Source of the DNA: Rhinopomastus cyanomelas
Lineage: Eukaryota > Chordata > Aves > Bucerotiformes > Rhinopomastidae
NCBI GenBank assembly: GCA_013400115.1
Contig: VXBP01005052.1
Span: 1-64,000 of the forward strand
Reading direction: 5' to 3'
Length of the DNA stretch: 64,000 nucleotides
The notes beneath the pieces are model-generated. The model searched no databases and was not told the origin of the DNA. It saw nothing but the letters and a program-made list of their open reading frames with translations. Position numbers and translations under genes: made by a program. Position 1 is the first letter of the stretch. Each line of letters opens with the position of its first letter. Below are positions 24,301 through 34,429 of the stretch, one piece after another.

Positions 24301-27300
24301 GAGACTCCACAACCCCCCTGGGCAGCCCCTGCCAGGGCTCCATCACCCTCACTGGGAAGAAGGTCCTTCTCACACTGATGTGGAACCTCCTCTGCTCCAG
24401 CTCACACCCACTGCCCCCTGTCCTGTCACTGGGTGCCCCTGAGCAGAGCCTGGCTCCATCCTCCTGACACCCACCCTTCCCATATGGACAAACATCCATG
24501 GGGTCACCCACCAGGCTCCTTTTTCCCAGCTCCAGAGCCCCAGCTCCCTCAGCCTTTCCTCAGCAGGGAGATGCTCCCCTCCCTCCATCATCCCTGTGGC
24601 CCCGCGCTGGGCTCTCTCCAGGAGCTCTGTGTCCTTCTGGAGCTGAGGGGCCCAGGACAGTTTAATTCCTGCTCTCAAAAGGGAGATGGGTTGAGCCTCA
24701 GCTTTGTTTTCCTCCTCAAGGAGCTCTGCCGTTGTGTCTTGCAGCGACAGGGTGGCCCGGCAGCTCTACTACTGCCACGTCAAGGAGCAGGTGCTGCTGT
24801 CTCATTGCAACCACAAGGAGGAGATCTACTTCTTGCTGGCTGCCTACAGCTTGCAGGCGGACCTGGGCAACTACAGGGAGAAGGTCCACGCTGGCAGATA
24901 TTTTGAACCTCAGGCGTATTTCCCTCAGTGGGTAAGTTGCAGGGGATCTCTGTGCAGGCAGATTGCCCAGGCAGTGGGAGAGAAGAGAAGGTGGCACCAA
25001 ACCGCAGCCCCGCGACTGGCCCGGCTCCCACTGCAGTGGCCAGGCAGAGGGGCTGAGTTCACCTGAAGTTCCTTGGGAGATCTCGCCTCTCTTGCTGCAG
25101 GTCGTAGGAGCCTGTTCTGCCCGGGCTCACCCAGCGGTTGCCGGGGCGGCCATCTGGGCTGCTCCGTGCCCTCGAGGGCTGTGTGTTTGCAGCAGGGTCT
25201 GCACGAGTGAGCTCGGGGCCACGCAGCCGCCGCTGCCGCTGTCGGCTCCTTGCTGTGCAGTCGAGTGCCGATCCAGGCCCCAGGGGTGCCGCTGCTGCTG
25301 CCGCCTCTGTGCCTGCTCTGCCCAGGCTGTGGCTGAGCTGCACTGGTCACACTGACCCAGGGCTGTGTGTTTGCAGGCCAACGCCCGAGGGCCTGTGCCC
25401 GCCCCGAGCTCTGGCAAGCTCTCGGAAAGCCACAAGTTGGCTTCGCTGTCGAATGGGAGGGAAAGTAGCCGAGAGGTCCAGAGCTGGTCACCCGCAGAGT
25501 GCTGCTGCGGTGAAGTGTCCAGAACAGGGCGAGAGTCACTGCGGTGCCCACGAGAGCGGGAAGGGGAGCTGTCTTTGCTCACAGGCGATTCGCTGGGACG
25601 TCGGACAGTGTCTCCTGGGCACAGCTGAAGCCCAGGTGCCGCTGGTCCCCGGGTGAGCTGAGGAAGGCGGCGCTGTCCCCTGCTTCGCGGGGAGCACTTA
25701 GGGCAGCAGCCGAGGTTGCGCCAGACAGACGGGCTGGCAGCGCTGCCTTCGTGCTCCAGCGCCAGCCTGCGCTGCCCTGCACACGGGCCCTTCTCCCAGC
25801 CCACAGGCCTCCATCCCATCCGGTCCTCTCTACGGGGCACCGGGCAGGAGGTGGCCACTGAAGGGTTAGAGAGGGCACGTCTCCCGCTGCTTTGGGGCAG
25901 GTCGATCTCTCCTCACAGCCTGCTGCCTGCCGGCAAACCCTGCGGAGGCCGGGGCAAAGCCAGGCCTGCCGAGCCCAGCCACAGCCCCGAGTACGTGGGC
26001 GATGAGTTACCTCATCACCAAAGCCGGCAGGCGCGGAGCTGCTGCCCTGTGCCCCGGGCTCCCGTGGGGAGGTGCTGAGCCAGCTCCTGCTGCGGCACCA
26101 GCTCTTCCTCCGCACGGGCTGGAGGCTGGTGATCAAGGACTGCCCGAAGCCTGGTGCTGCCCTGCGGTGCTCACTCGGCTTTGAGCTGTGGAGCTGGCAC
26201 TGCTCTTCCCGCCGGTGCTGTCCTCCGGCGAACCGGCCCTCTGCGGCAGGAGGGCGGCAGCGGGGGCAGAGGTGCTGCTGGCAGAGCAAACGGGGGCTCA
26301 GCGTGGGAGGGAAGTGGGACGTGGCTGGCAATGGGGCTGGTGGCTCTGAGCCGGGGCAGGGTGCTCCTGCAGGATGTCTGCAGTGGTGGGGGGGTTCTGT
26401 GAGGTTTGTTCAGCCAGCAGCCCTCTTACCCATGACTGCTGCTGGCAGCCTGGAATGGGGCCAGCTTGGCTGGTAGCCTTGTGCAGAGAGGCCAGGGGAG
26501 GGAGCGGGCGCTCACCGGGTGAGAGCGGAGGGCTCACTGCGGGGCTGGCTGCTGCTCAGCCCAGCCAGCACCTGCTGGCCGCAGGTCCTAAACGCCTTGG
26601 GCCAGTCTTACCCACCCCTGTGAGGGCGCAGAGCCTGGTGGAGCTCCTGGTGTTGGAAGGACCACCCAGCAGTTGTGCAGTGTCCAGAGACGGTGCCATT
26701 GGTCATGTTGGCCAGCAGAGCAGTGTCTGTTGTCCCCCCATAAGGGTCTGTGGGGGGCAGCAGCCAGGAAAACTAATTCCAGTGTTAGATGTGAAGGACC
26801 ACAGCATCACAGATCATTAAGGGTTGCAATGGGCCTTGAAAGATCACCCAGTCCAGCCCCCTGCCACAGCAGGATCCCCTAGATCCAGTTGCACAGGAAC
26901 AGCCCAGGTGGGTTTTAAGGGTCTCCAGAGAAGGAGACTGCACAACCCCCCTGGGCAGCCCCTGCCAGGGCTCTGGCACCCTCAGTGGGAACAAGGTCCT
27001 TCTCACATTGGTGTGGAACCTCCTCTGCTCCAGCTCACACCTGCTGCCCCTTGTCCTGTCACTGGGTGCCCCTGAGCAGAGCCTGGCTCCATCTTCCTGA
27101 CACCCACCCTTCCCATATGGACCAACGTGCACGGGGTCACCCCTCAGGCTCCTCTTTTCCCAGCTCCCCCAGCTCCCTCAGCCTTTCCCTAGCAGGGAGA
27201 TGCTCCCCTCCCTCCATCATCCCCGTGGCTGACGTGACCTCTGCAGTCTTGGTCTGTTTTGCTTTCGCCATCCACGATCTGTGTGGAGACGTCAGCATTC

Positions 27301-30300
27301 CCCGGGCTGCTTCAATTGCTTTTCCTGTGGGGAGGTGGCAGCTGGACGGGGCCACACGAACCTCCTCCACCTCCACTGTGCTTTGCTGCTGATCTCAGCT
27401 GCCTCCCGTGGGGTCGCTGCGAGGGGCTGACCTGTCTGTTTTCCCTGCACCACAGATAATTGCGAAACGGGGGAGCGACTACATCCTGAAACACGCCCCC
27501 GAGATGCACCGTGAGCAGCAGGGGCTGAGCGCGAAGGACGCGGTGCTCAGGTTCATTAAGGAGTCCTGCCTGCTGGAAGACGTCCCCGTCCACTTCTACC
27601 GACTGCAGAAGGTGAAGCCAGGCTGCTCTTCCTGAGCTGCTGCCTGTCGCTGGCTGGGTGCCCTGCTGGGCTTTTGGCTGCCTGTGTGTTTGAGAGGGTG
27701 GCTCTGGGCTGGGAGAGGCCACGAGAGCCAGACTGGTAAAGGAGCCCTGTCCCAGGGTCATAGAATAGAATCATAGAACCAGTCAGGATCTTCCAGTCCA
27801 ACCAGAAACCCCACTCTGCAAGGTCACCCCTAAACCAGACCCCCCAACACCACATCTCAGTGACTTTTAAACTCATCCAGGGATGGGGACTCAACCCCCA
27901 CGCCGGGCAGCCCAGTCCAGTCCCTGACCACTCTTTCCAGAAAGAATGTCTTCCTGATGGCCAGTCTGACCCTCCCTGCTGGAGCTGGAAGCCGTCCCCT
28001 CTGGGTCTGTTGCCAGTGACCTGTGAGCAGAGCCCAGCACCAGCATGTCTGCAGCCCCCTTCAGAGAGCTGTAGGGAGCGATGGGGTCTGAGGCTGAAGG
28101 CTGGAAGTGAAGTCCTTGCAGCTCTGGCCTTTGATTAGTGTCCGGACAGCGCGGGGGCACCGCAGGTTCAGGCAGTCCCGGGGTGGGAGCAGCAGTGCTG
28201 GGGCAGGGAGGAAGGGGACAGGTGGTCTTTTTATCTGGGGGCCATCACCTGGAGACTGAGAGAGGGGCCAGCAGAGGCGGCGCCAGCAGCTCGAAGGGGT
28301 GTGAGGTCTGTCCGGGAGCAGTGCGGCTCCGTGACCGCACGTTCCCAGTGCGGGGCACCCGGTGCTTGCTGGGGAGGTGCTGGAGCTGCCCAGCGTGAGG
28401 GGACTTGGGGCGTCAGTATCTCAGGGGTCAGCAGGGCCGGGTGCTTCCCAAAGACAATGAAACCTGAGGGAGCTGATGGTATCTGCCCGCCGGGGAGTCC
28501 CACCCCCTCTGCTGCAGAAGGTGCCGGAGCAAGGGCCTGGGCGTTGTGGATTAACCTTTGACTCTGGTCCCCTCTGTTCTCCCAGGATAAGAAGGAGGAT
28601 CGCCCCACAGTCATCCTGGGCCTGACCCTACGAGGAATGCACATCTATCAGGTAACAGGCTGCCCTGAAAGCCCCGGGCGCAGCGCTGACGCTGCCCAGC
28701 ATCCTGACCCTGGCAGCTCCCCTGCCCCTGGAGCCGGCTGCGCATAGCTCGCATTCCTGCGGGCTCAGAACCCTCTGCGAGCCCCGTGTCCCTGTCTGAT
28801 GTGTTGCAGGAGGTGAACCACATCCGCCAGCTCCTCTACGACTTCCCCTGGTCACACATCGGGAAGCTGGCATTCCTGGTGAGTGCGACGAGCCCGGGCC
28901 GCCGGCAGCGACCTCCACCCGCGGCGCGGCTGCGAGCGGGCTCCTGCACTGCATCTCTCCTCTCACGCAGGGGAAGAAGTTTGAGATCCAGCCGGACGGG
29001 CTCCCCTCTGCGCGGAAGCTGGTTTACTACACGGGCTGCCCCTTCAGGTCTCGGCACCTGCTGCAGCTCCTCAGCAACAGCCACAGGCTCTTTCTCAACA
29101 TCCAGCCAGTGCTGAAGCAAATCCAAAAACTGGAGGAGGCTGAAGGTGTGTGACGGGAGAGGAGTAGTGCAGCTGCCAGGCTCTGTGATGGGAGAGGAGT
29201 AGTGCAGCTGCCAGGCTCTGTGATGGGAGAGGAGTAGTGCAGCTGCCAGGCTCTGCTGCTGCTTTGCAATTGCTGCCCTTTCACAGAATCACAGAACAAG
29301 AGGGATGGGAAGGGACCTCAAAAGATCACCCTGTCCCATCCCCCTACCACAGCAGGATCCCCTAGATCCAGTCACACAGGAACATGGCCAGCTGGGTTTG
29401 AAACGTCTCCAGAGGAGGCGACTCCGCAAGCCGGCTGGTTCTCTGCCCGGCCCCTGCTGAGCCGGCACTGCTCACGACTGTCCCCGTGGGGGTCTGTCGC
29501 TGCAGCCATTGTTTCCTCTTGGGTTGCGCCGCTCCCAGAACTTCTCGTCTCTCCTGCTGCCCATCCTTCGGTCTCGCTCAAAGCCCCCGATTTCTCTCGT
29601 CTGTGTCTCTCAGAGAAGAAGCGCTACCGTGAGTCCTACATCAGCGACACCCTGGACATGGACCTGGACCCGTGCGACGAGAACTCGCGCGGCAGCGGGA
29701 GCAGCAGCGGCAGCCGGAGGGACAACCGCCTCTCGCGCCAGTCCACGGGCAGCCATGGCAGCTCCCACACATCGGGCATCGAGGCCGACTCCAGGCATCG
29801 AGTGTCGGTGGAGATGTCCGTGGATGAGCCCTTCGGCATCAACCACATGCACCAGAAAGAGAAGTCCTGCAGCTCCACCATCAGCTACGGCAGCTCCGGC
29901 GTTGACAGTGGAAGCAAAGGACGACCCGAAGACGACCCTCAGGACGACGGTAAAGGATGTGGAGGTGCAGAGCCGCTTCTAAGGGCGCTCTCGCCTTCTC
30001 TGGCAGGTGAAGCAGCCTGGAGCAGATGTGTGGTGCTGACCCCTCTGCTGCTGCTCTCTTCCTCCTAGAGCTTGAGCTGGCGGTAGATGAGCCAGAGGAG
30101 GCGCCTGTAGATGAGCCTTCAGAAGGAGCCCAGTTAGAGGCGGCCGCTGTGGGAGGATCTGTTCAATGTCTTCCTCTAGATGCTGCTGACTGCCAAGGTG
30201 AGACGGCCTGCTGCTGCGGCGGCTGCTGCTCGGGGCCGCTGTGCAGGTGTGAGCTGAGAGAGCTGCATCTTCCCTGTAGCTGCCAGTGCTGCTCCCTGCT

Positions 30301-31556
30301 CTGCTGCCACAGAGTTGAAACCAGCTCTAGAGGGGAAAGGCCAGCAGCCTGTGCTCCTCAGGGTCTCCCTGCTTGGCATTTGCCCTGTTTAGATTCAGTT
30401 AGTGGCCAAGGAGGTGGCTGAGGTAAAGCTGTTGTAGTGAAGGAGTTGGTCTTAAAGCCTTGTGCACCACAAAGCAGCCCAGGGGTGCAGGCACAGCTTG
30501 CGGGGGGAATTGGGGATGAACAGGTTAAACACTGTGGGTTGGGATACAGGAGCCCGACACAGACCAGCGCCAGGAGGGCGGGTGTGGGACAAGTTGGTGA
30601 GAGGCTGTTTCCTTGAAGGTGCTTTCTGTTTTGTCTGCGAGAGCAACTGCCCTTCCCTCAGCCCTCGCCACCTCCAACCCACCCTGCTTCCTCTCCTCCT
30701 TCTCCTTGCAGCTCTGAACCAGGAGTCGCTGTCTGTGGTGCAGGTGATGCTCATAAAGATGCGAGGCCAAAGCGAGGGGTCCCTTCAGCAGGTGAGGGGG
30801 GTTGCTCTGCGCAAGGAGCCTGGAGCTCGGGTCTGGTGCGACGCAGGAGAGTCCCAGCCCCGCTGGGCTGGGTGCGACTGGTTGTAGATGGTGTCACCAA
30901 AACCAGCTGTCGCCGTCAGCAATAGGAGCAAGTGCTGGAGTCCACAGCAGTACAGAGGGGGTCGGAGCAACCAGTGGGGAAGTCTTGCAAGTCAGCCCTC
31001 ACTGGGGGTCCTGATGGCCAGCAGGATGGCCAGGAGCCAGCAATGGGCCCTTGTGGCTAAGAAGGCCAATGGCATCCTGGGGTGGGTCAGAAGCAGGGTG
31101 GTTAGAAGATGGAGAGAGGTTCTCCTGACTCTTTACTCTGCCCTGGGCTGGGGGAGCTGCTCCAAGGAGTGGATGAGCAGCTCTGGAAGACTCTCAGCCT
31201 GGATGGGCGGCGTCTTGAGGCCGTGGCTGAGCTCACGGTTGTGTCCTTGTATCTCCCTGGACCTGCAGGTCAGCTCTGCCAAGAGCAGGAGCTGCACGGA
31301 CCAGCACAGCCAGAGCCTGGACGACATCCGCCTGCACCAGCGCCGGCACCCGCCGCTCAGCGCCTCGCTGTCCTGCGACGCGTCCCGCAGCTACACGTTC
31401 GGCTGCAGCCCGGAGGACAAGCTCTCTGTCTACGGCTGCGTTTACTCCACAGCAGACTGCAAGACCAAGTCTGCCCTTTATGGGAAGCGATCCATGAACT
31501 GCCTCTCCTTGGACCTTCTGGGCGAGGACCGGCTCCCGGAGGAGTTTGTGGTGTGA
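15258..31556 (+). CDS. FRMD1: FRMD1, FERM domain-containing protein 1 (complete, 13 coding exons)
   Basis: Thirteen exons with GT-AG borders and matching phases join to 1,830 nt, 609 residues plus TGA. Residues about 15-332 form a FERM domain: an F1 lobe from the RSVCVFLP motif, an F2 lobe around YFLLAAYSLQADLGNY, and an F3 lobe containing LGLTLRGMHIYQ, LLYDFPWSHIGKL and SRHLLQLLSNSHRL. Residues 333-609 are a low-complexity Ser/Gly-rich then acidic tail with two related SSHTSGIEAD-like blocks, ending EEFVV, which resembles a class II PDZ ligand. The closest family I know is FRMD6 (Willin)/FRMD1, membrane-cortex proteins linked to Hippo signalling and apical junctions. FRMD1 rather than FRMD6 is inferred from the adjacent KIF25 and AFDN. 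The start is supported by an in-frame TGA 45 nt upstream and the context CCACCATGA. It is transcribed toward KIF25. Confidence 0.93.
15701..15800 (-). repeat. CR1 3' end in FRMD1 intron 1
   Basis: Antisense, tail atcacagactcgttcaggct; second subfamily. Confidence 0.8.
16085..16221 (+). repeat. 44-48-bp tandem repeat, 3 copies
   Basis: Unit opens gggtcctgctcccctgtgct and ends ttgcacccca. Copies differ by small indels; FRMD1 intron 1. Confidence 0.85.
16254..16330 (-). repeat. CR1 3' tip
   Basis: Antisense, aatcacagaatcatttaggc, about 75 bp. Confidence 0.75.
17308..17722 (+). repeat. CR1 3' end with internal insertion
   Basis: Sense, second subfamily. About 40 extra bases near 17410-17457 contain repeated cttcttagtgac units and an inverted tagtgac/gtcacta pair. 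Confidence 0.85.
17821..18110 (-). repeat. CR1 3' end, older type
   Basis: Antisense; ggttggaaggggccttaaag and atcatctagttcc, the classic chicken-type CR1 tail, without the terminal octamers. Confidence 0.8.
18293..18312 (+). repeat. GGA simple repeat
   Basis: Short (GGA)n tract followed by a G run, 57 bases upstream of FRMD1 exon 2. Confidence 0.85.
18369..18459 (+). CDS. FRMD1: FRMD1 coding exon 2
   Basis: Acceptor tcttccag, donor gtaagc. It continues F1 with QELFQQVCAAVKITEPHFFGL and ends in phase 1 after VVK. The 3-kb intron before it carries CR1 fragments and a GC-rich tandem array. Confidence 0.93.
18968..19152 (+). repeat. CR1 3' end
   Basis: Sense, from gcagagccctggcagg to the tail tctgtgagtctc; FRMD1 intron 2. 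Confidence 0.85.
19435..19497 (-). repeat. CR1 3' tip
   Basis: Antisense tip, cacagactcacagaacatcg. Confidence 0.75.
19913..20303 (+). repeat. CR1 3' end
   Basis: Sense, 390 bp, contains cccatggatgttggtcag; FRMD1 intron 2. Opposite orientation to the copy at 24170. Confidence 0.9.
21528..21607 (+). CDS. FRMD1: FRMD1 coding exon 3
   Basis: Acceptor gcctttcag, donor gtaaga. It encodes NNEYVFVDLEQKLSKYF and the KEWKRETTK end of F1; the NNE-Y-V pattern matches the same exon of FRMD6. It ends in phase 0. Confidence 0.95.
21682..21915 (+). repeat. CR1 3' end close to FRMD1 exon 3
   Basis: Sense; starts about 75 bases after the exon 3 donor. Confidence 0.88.
22797..22873 (+). CDS. FRMD1: FRMD1 coding exon 4
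   Basis: Acceptor tctgctccag, donor gtgagt. It encodes FSPPFVVFFRVQYYVENGRV, the F1-F2 linker typical of FRMD1/FRMD6, and ends in phase 2. Confidence 0.95.
22937..23097. repeat. Chimeric CR1, sense then antisense
   Basis: Sense 22937 to about 22990 (gtggatcagaaccagggtgg), then antisense from about 23008 (accatccatggggccacc). Confidence 0.7.
24170..24655 (-). repeat. CR1 3' end
   Basis: Antisense, 485 bp, ends about 90 bases before FRMD1 exon 5. Confidence 0.9.
24745..24931 (+). CDS. FRMD1: FRMD1 coding exon 5
   Basis: Acceptor tgtcttgcag, donor gtaagt. It encodes the main F2 helices: RQLYYCHVKEQVL, then EEIYFLLAAYSLQADLGNY, then YFEPQAYFPQW. It ends in phase 0. Confidence 0.96.
26801..27230 (-). 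repeat. CR1 3' end
   Basis: Antisense, 430 bp, FRMD1 intron 5; tail cacagcatcacagatcatta. Confidence 0.9.
27456..27611 (+). CDS. FRMD1: FRMD1 coding exon 6
   Basis: Acceptor gcaccacag, donor gtgaag. It encodes the C-terminal F2 helices and linker, KRGSDYILKHAPEMH through LLEDVPVHFYRLQK. Phase 0 on both sides. Confidence 0.95.
27757..28105 (-). repeat. CR1 3' end, second subfamily
   Basis: Antisense; extra octamer-like tail catagaatagaatcatagaa; FRMD1 intron 6. Confidence 0.88.
28586..28651 (+). CDS. FRMD1: FRMD1 coding exon 7
   Basis: Acceptor gttctcccag, donor gtaaca. Its 22 codons include TVILGLTLRGMHIYQ, the first strands of the PH-like F3 lobe. Phase 0 on both sides. Confidence 0.94.
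28810..28878 (+). CDS. FRMD1: FRMD1 coding exon 8
   Basis: Acceptor gtgttgcag, donor gtgagt. Its 23 codons encode RQLLYDFPWSHIGKLAFL, an F3 strand pair. Phase 0 on both sides. Confidence 0.95.
28971..29145 (+). CDS. FRMD1: FRMD1 coding exon 9
   Basis: Acceptor tctcacgcag, donor gtgtgt. It encodes the F3 end, GKKFEIQPDGLPSARKLVYY, and the long closing helix RSRHLLQLLSNSHRLFLNIQ. It ends in phase 1. A 35-bp tandem array begins six bases after the exon end. Confidence 0.95.
29151..29255 (+). repeat. 35-bp tandem repeat, 3 copies
   Basis: Units start at 29151, 29186 and 29221 (tgatgggagaggagtagtgc...). The last two are identical and the first differs by one C. It begins six bases past FRMD1 exon 9. 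Confidence 0.95.
29281..29432 (-). repeat. CR1 3' end
   Basis: Antisense, FRMD1 intron 9; follows the 35-bp array by 25 bases. Confidence 0.85.
29614..29949 (+). CDS. FRMD1: FRMD1 coding exon 10
   Basis: Acceptor tgtctctcag, donor gtaaag. This is the largest internal exon (336 nt). It begins EKKRYRESYISDTLDMDLD, then Ser/Gly/Arg-rich blocks with two repeats of a GSSHTSGIEAD-like unit, and ends in an acidic DDPQDD run. This is the FERM-adjacent tail and looks intrinsically disordered. Confidence 0.94.
30069..30197 (+). CDS. FRMD1: FRMD1 coding exon 11
   Basis: Acceptor cctcctag, donor gtgaga. It encodes an acidic segment, ELELAVDEPEEAPVDEPSEG, with DEP repeated. It is poorly conserved in composition, but both phases (1 in, 1 out) fit the neighbours. 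Confidence 0.85.
30712..30791 (+). CDS. FRMD1: FRMD1 coding exon 12
   Basis: Acceptor tctccttgcag, donor gtgagg. It encodes VVQVMLIKMRGQSEGSLQQ; the RGQS-SLQ motif has a clear counterpart in the FRMD6 tail. It ends in phase 0. Confidence 0.9.
31004..31155 (+). repeat. CR1 ORF2-end fragment
   Basis: Sense, no tail; gccaggagccagcaatgggc and aatggcatcctggggtggg. FRMD1 intron 12. Confidence 0.75.
31269..31556 (+). CDS. FRMD1: FRMD1 last coding exon
   Basis: Acceptor ggacctgcag. It opens with SSAKSRSCTDQHSQSLDDIR, matching the FRMD6 S-LDDIRLYQ motif. It then has SYTFGC and ends LDLLGEDRLPEEFVV before TGA. The C-terminal EEFVV resembles a PDZ-binding tail. Confidence 0.94.
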   Translation, partial: VSSAKSRSCTDQHSQSLDDIRLHQRRHPPLSASLSCDASRSYTFGCSPEDKLSVYGCVYSTADCKTKSALYGKRSMNCLSLDLLGEDRLPEEFVV

Positions 31557-33797
31557 TGAGGCGGGAGCTTCGCCGCGGGAGCACGTACCTCGGCGCTGAG
31601 TGAGCGGCTCCGCTCGCGCAGACCTGAGCGCGGGGCAGACCGCGGCTGAGCGGCTCTCGGCTCTGGTGCTGGAGCTTGTCCGAGCAGAGGGCGGCAGTGC
31701 CCTGCGCCGGCGGCAGGGACACCCCCGCCACACAGACTGAAAGCAGAGGAGCGGGTGCTGAGCTGGATTCGTCGCGGGCTCATCAGAGGCCTGTCCGTGT
31801 GCGGGCGGGCGGCTCGTCTGGGGCTGCGCTGCTGCTGCAGCTGCAAGGCCTGTTCCTGCTGCAATGAGCACGAGTTGCCTGTTGGCTCTGCCAGCAGCAA
31901 GACCTGCTCTGCCAGCTGGTTCTCTGGGCTTGCCCTGGTTGTGCCAAGAGCACCCAGCCGAGCACCACGGGTCGCCTTCTCTTGTCTGTCTTGAGCAGGG
32001 CAAGCGGGGCTCTCGCAGCTCTCTGCTGCTGCTGCGGCGCAGACGGGGAAGTGACCGCCTCTGTCCCGGGGGAGGTGAGGGAGAGGGCAAAATGACCTGC
32101 TCGGCTGCCTCTGGGGCTGCAGGAGACGGTGAAGGGTGTTGGTCTGACTGGCTTTTGAGGCAGGAGTGTGACTGAAGGGTGTGTCCAGGCGTGATCAGCC
32201 CTCACTCGAGTCACTCCTCCCTGTTGTTCTCTCCTTTGGATCTGAAAACATCTTCCCTCTGCTTAGGAGGCAGGAATGGGCTGGAGAAGGTCACGGGGGA
32301 AGGACAGAGTGGGTGGCTGTCCCACTCCGTCTCGGACAGGTCACCCAGATGTGCGATGGTGGTGCCGCAGGGCTGCTGCTGCTGCGTGAGTGCCAAGCCA
32401 GGGCTGCTCCTCTGGAGATGCCGAGCGCTGGAGCTGGCTGTGCTGCTCCTGCTGGGAGTGAGTAGCTGTTTGATTCAAGCGTTTGGTGCGGAAAGCATCC
32501 TCCTACCTCACCTGTGTGCTCACCTGTCCTCCCTGCCTGTCCCCCAGCGCCTCCTCTCCTCGCCCGTCCCCAGCTTCGAGGAGCCCTGCGGCAGCAGCTG
32601 CTGGTGGCCTGGCCAGCCCTGGGAGCCAGCTGCTCTTCTGCCGGGGCAAGAGGCGTGTGTTGTGCAGGGTGGGCTGGCCACCCAAAAGCTGGAGATGGCT
32701 GAATTCGGGGAAGGAAGGAAGACAGACCATGAGGAGGAGGACTTGAGGTGCTGCTGTTGGTGGGCTTGCAGGATGAGCGGTGTCTAGGCAGTACTGGTCC
32801 CAGGACCAGCTAGACCAGCAAGGCAGGAGCTCTGCCAGCTCCCTGTTTCCGTGTAGGCAGAGCAGGTGGGGGTCTCTGTGTTTGCTGAAGCTCATGCAGC
32901 CCTGGCTTCGCTGGCCATGCCCTCTCCCACAGAGCTGCCACAGGGCTGGGGGGATGGCTCCTACTGCAGCAGTGCCCATCTGGCCATGGGAGAGGTCTGG
33001 AGCAACAGCCCAGCTCAGCTGTGCGGACCTGGGGTGCTTCTGGCAATGGTGGTTAAGAGGAAAACGGCTCCAAACTCAGTGGGTGGAGTTGGAGAGGTGC
33101 CGCCGGACACCCATGGGCACCACACGCTCACATCCTCCACACTTGCTTCAGTCCCATCCAGACCCACCTTGCTGGGGTGTCTGTTGGCACCACCCAGCCC
33201 GGGATGGTCACTGCCTTGCTGGGGATGCTGCGATCGCTGGCACTGGGTGACAGCCAGTGGGCTTCTGCAGGAGCATCTGCTGCCTGGGGTGTCCGTGGGG
33301 GGTTCTTGGATGGGTTGTAGCTGGTGGGGAAGGAGACCTCCCTGGGTCTTGCCTGCCTTCTCGCAGCGGCCTGCGCAGCCCCCTCCAGCACCGAGTGACC
33401 CGGCTGTGCAGGGGGGACCCTTGTGTGTGCAGACGGAGGATGAATCGCCGTCCTACGAGCACTGTGAGTGTCGTGACGCAGGGGCTTGTATTCGGATGGG
33501 AACCAACCCCCGGTCCTGTTAGTACCGGGTGTCTGCTCCCGTTTGTCCTTGGGGTTTGGAGGTCTCATCCTTTGCAGAGGGCGGCGGGTCAGCGCGGATC
33601 AGCCGGCAGGATGCGCGAGCTGCCGGCGTCTGTGGCTCTTCCATTAAATCTATTTTCATTTAATCCTCCAGGTCTCCTTTTCCTGACCCTTTCTTTGCTG
33701 TGGAGGGGTCATCAGGTGACAGAGAGAGGAACTGCTGTCTTTTAGCCCCAGGTCCAGGCTCACTGTAGGAGACCACTGAAGTTAGCACTTAATAAAA
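31557..33797 (+). other. FRMD1: FRMD1 3' UTR (inferred)
   Basis: No repeat or other gene is visible between the FRMD1 stop and the first strong poly(A) hexamer. Composition is GC-rich and CTG-rich. The length is inferred from the signal at 33,791; an ATTAAA at 33,643-33,648 could give a slightly shorter form. Confidence 0.55.
33791..33796 (+). terminator. FRMD1 poly(A) signal AATAAA
   Basis: Canonical AATAAA, 2.2 kb after the FRMD1 stop and the first canonical one found on the plus strand there. A GT/TG-rich stretch (ggggtgtgactctg) follows within 25 nt. Confidence 0.6.
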
Positions 33798-34182
33798 AGC
33801 CCTGCTGAGGGGTGTGACTCTGCAGCACTGCCCTGCTCTTAGGGCTTTGCCTCTCGTACCTGGAACCTCTGCCCAGGGCCTGCTGTCCTCCTAAACTCTG
33901 TAGGACTGTGCAGCCTCATTGAGCTGGGTGCTGCGAGGAGCAGGTTTGGTCCCACACGGAGCCCCTGAGGAGGTAAAATGGGCAAAATACTGTCACCAGG
34001 CTCTGACAGGTTCTGTCGCTCCTCTGTGTCTTTGCCTGGCAACCACCAGCACCTTCTTGGCCACTGCTGGTGATCAGAATATGTGGGATGAGTCCATTTG
34101 GAGGATGGGACTGCTCATGGTGCCAGCTGATGCTGTGTGGGATCAGAGATGGGGGAACACTTCTGCACCCGATCTGTGCAGC

Positions 34183-34226
34183 TGCTGAGGTCTGAGGGTG
34201 GGTGCTGAGGTCTGAGGGTGGGTGCT
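34183..34226 (+). repeat. 20-bp tandem duplication
   Basis: tgctgaggtctgagggtggg occurs twice in direct order. Confidence 0.85.
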
Positions 34227-34429
34227 CGAGCTGAAGGATAAAACAACCCCGGTGTTGTGGGTTCCCACAACAGGGAACAGGGCAGTTCCCCTGCAGAGCT
34301 GTTGACGGCAGGATCGGAGATGCTGCTGGCTGACACAGTGCTTCCGGAGCCTGGGCAGCTCTGAGCGCGAGCTGGCCACCAAGGTTCCCGGCTCCTGGCC
34401 CCCCAGCCTGCGCCCCCTTCCCTCTGCAC

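Noticed and set aside
25127..26331. Frames of 243 and 250 codons on the minus strand
   Set aside because: Within FRMD1 intron 5, antisense, biased composition and no similarity I recognise.
29151..29255. CRISPR-like array
   Set aside because: Direct tandem units without spacers, in a vertebrate intron.
15258..31556. FRMD6 as the identity of the FERM gene
   Set aside because: The protein is close to FRMD6, but neighbours KIF25 and AFDN place it at the FRMD1 locus, and the tail differs strongly from FRMD6.
31233..32090. 285-codon minus-strand frame
   Set aside because: Shadow of the last FRMD1 exon and its 3' UTR.
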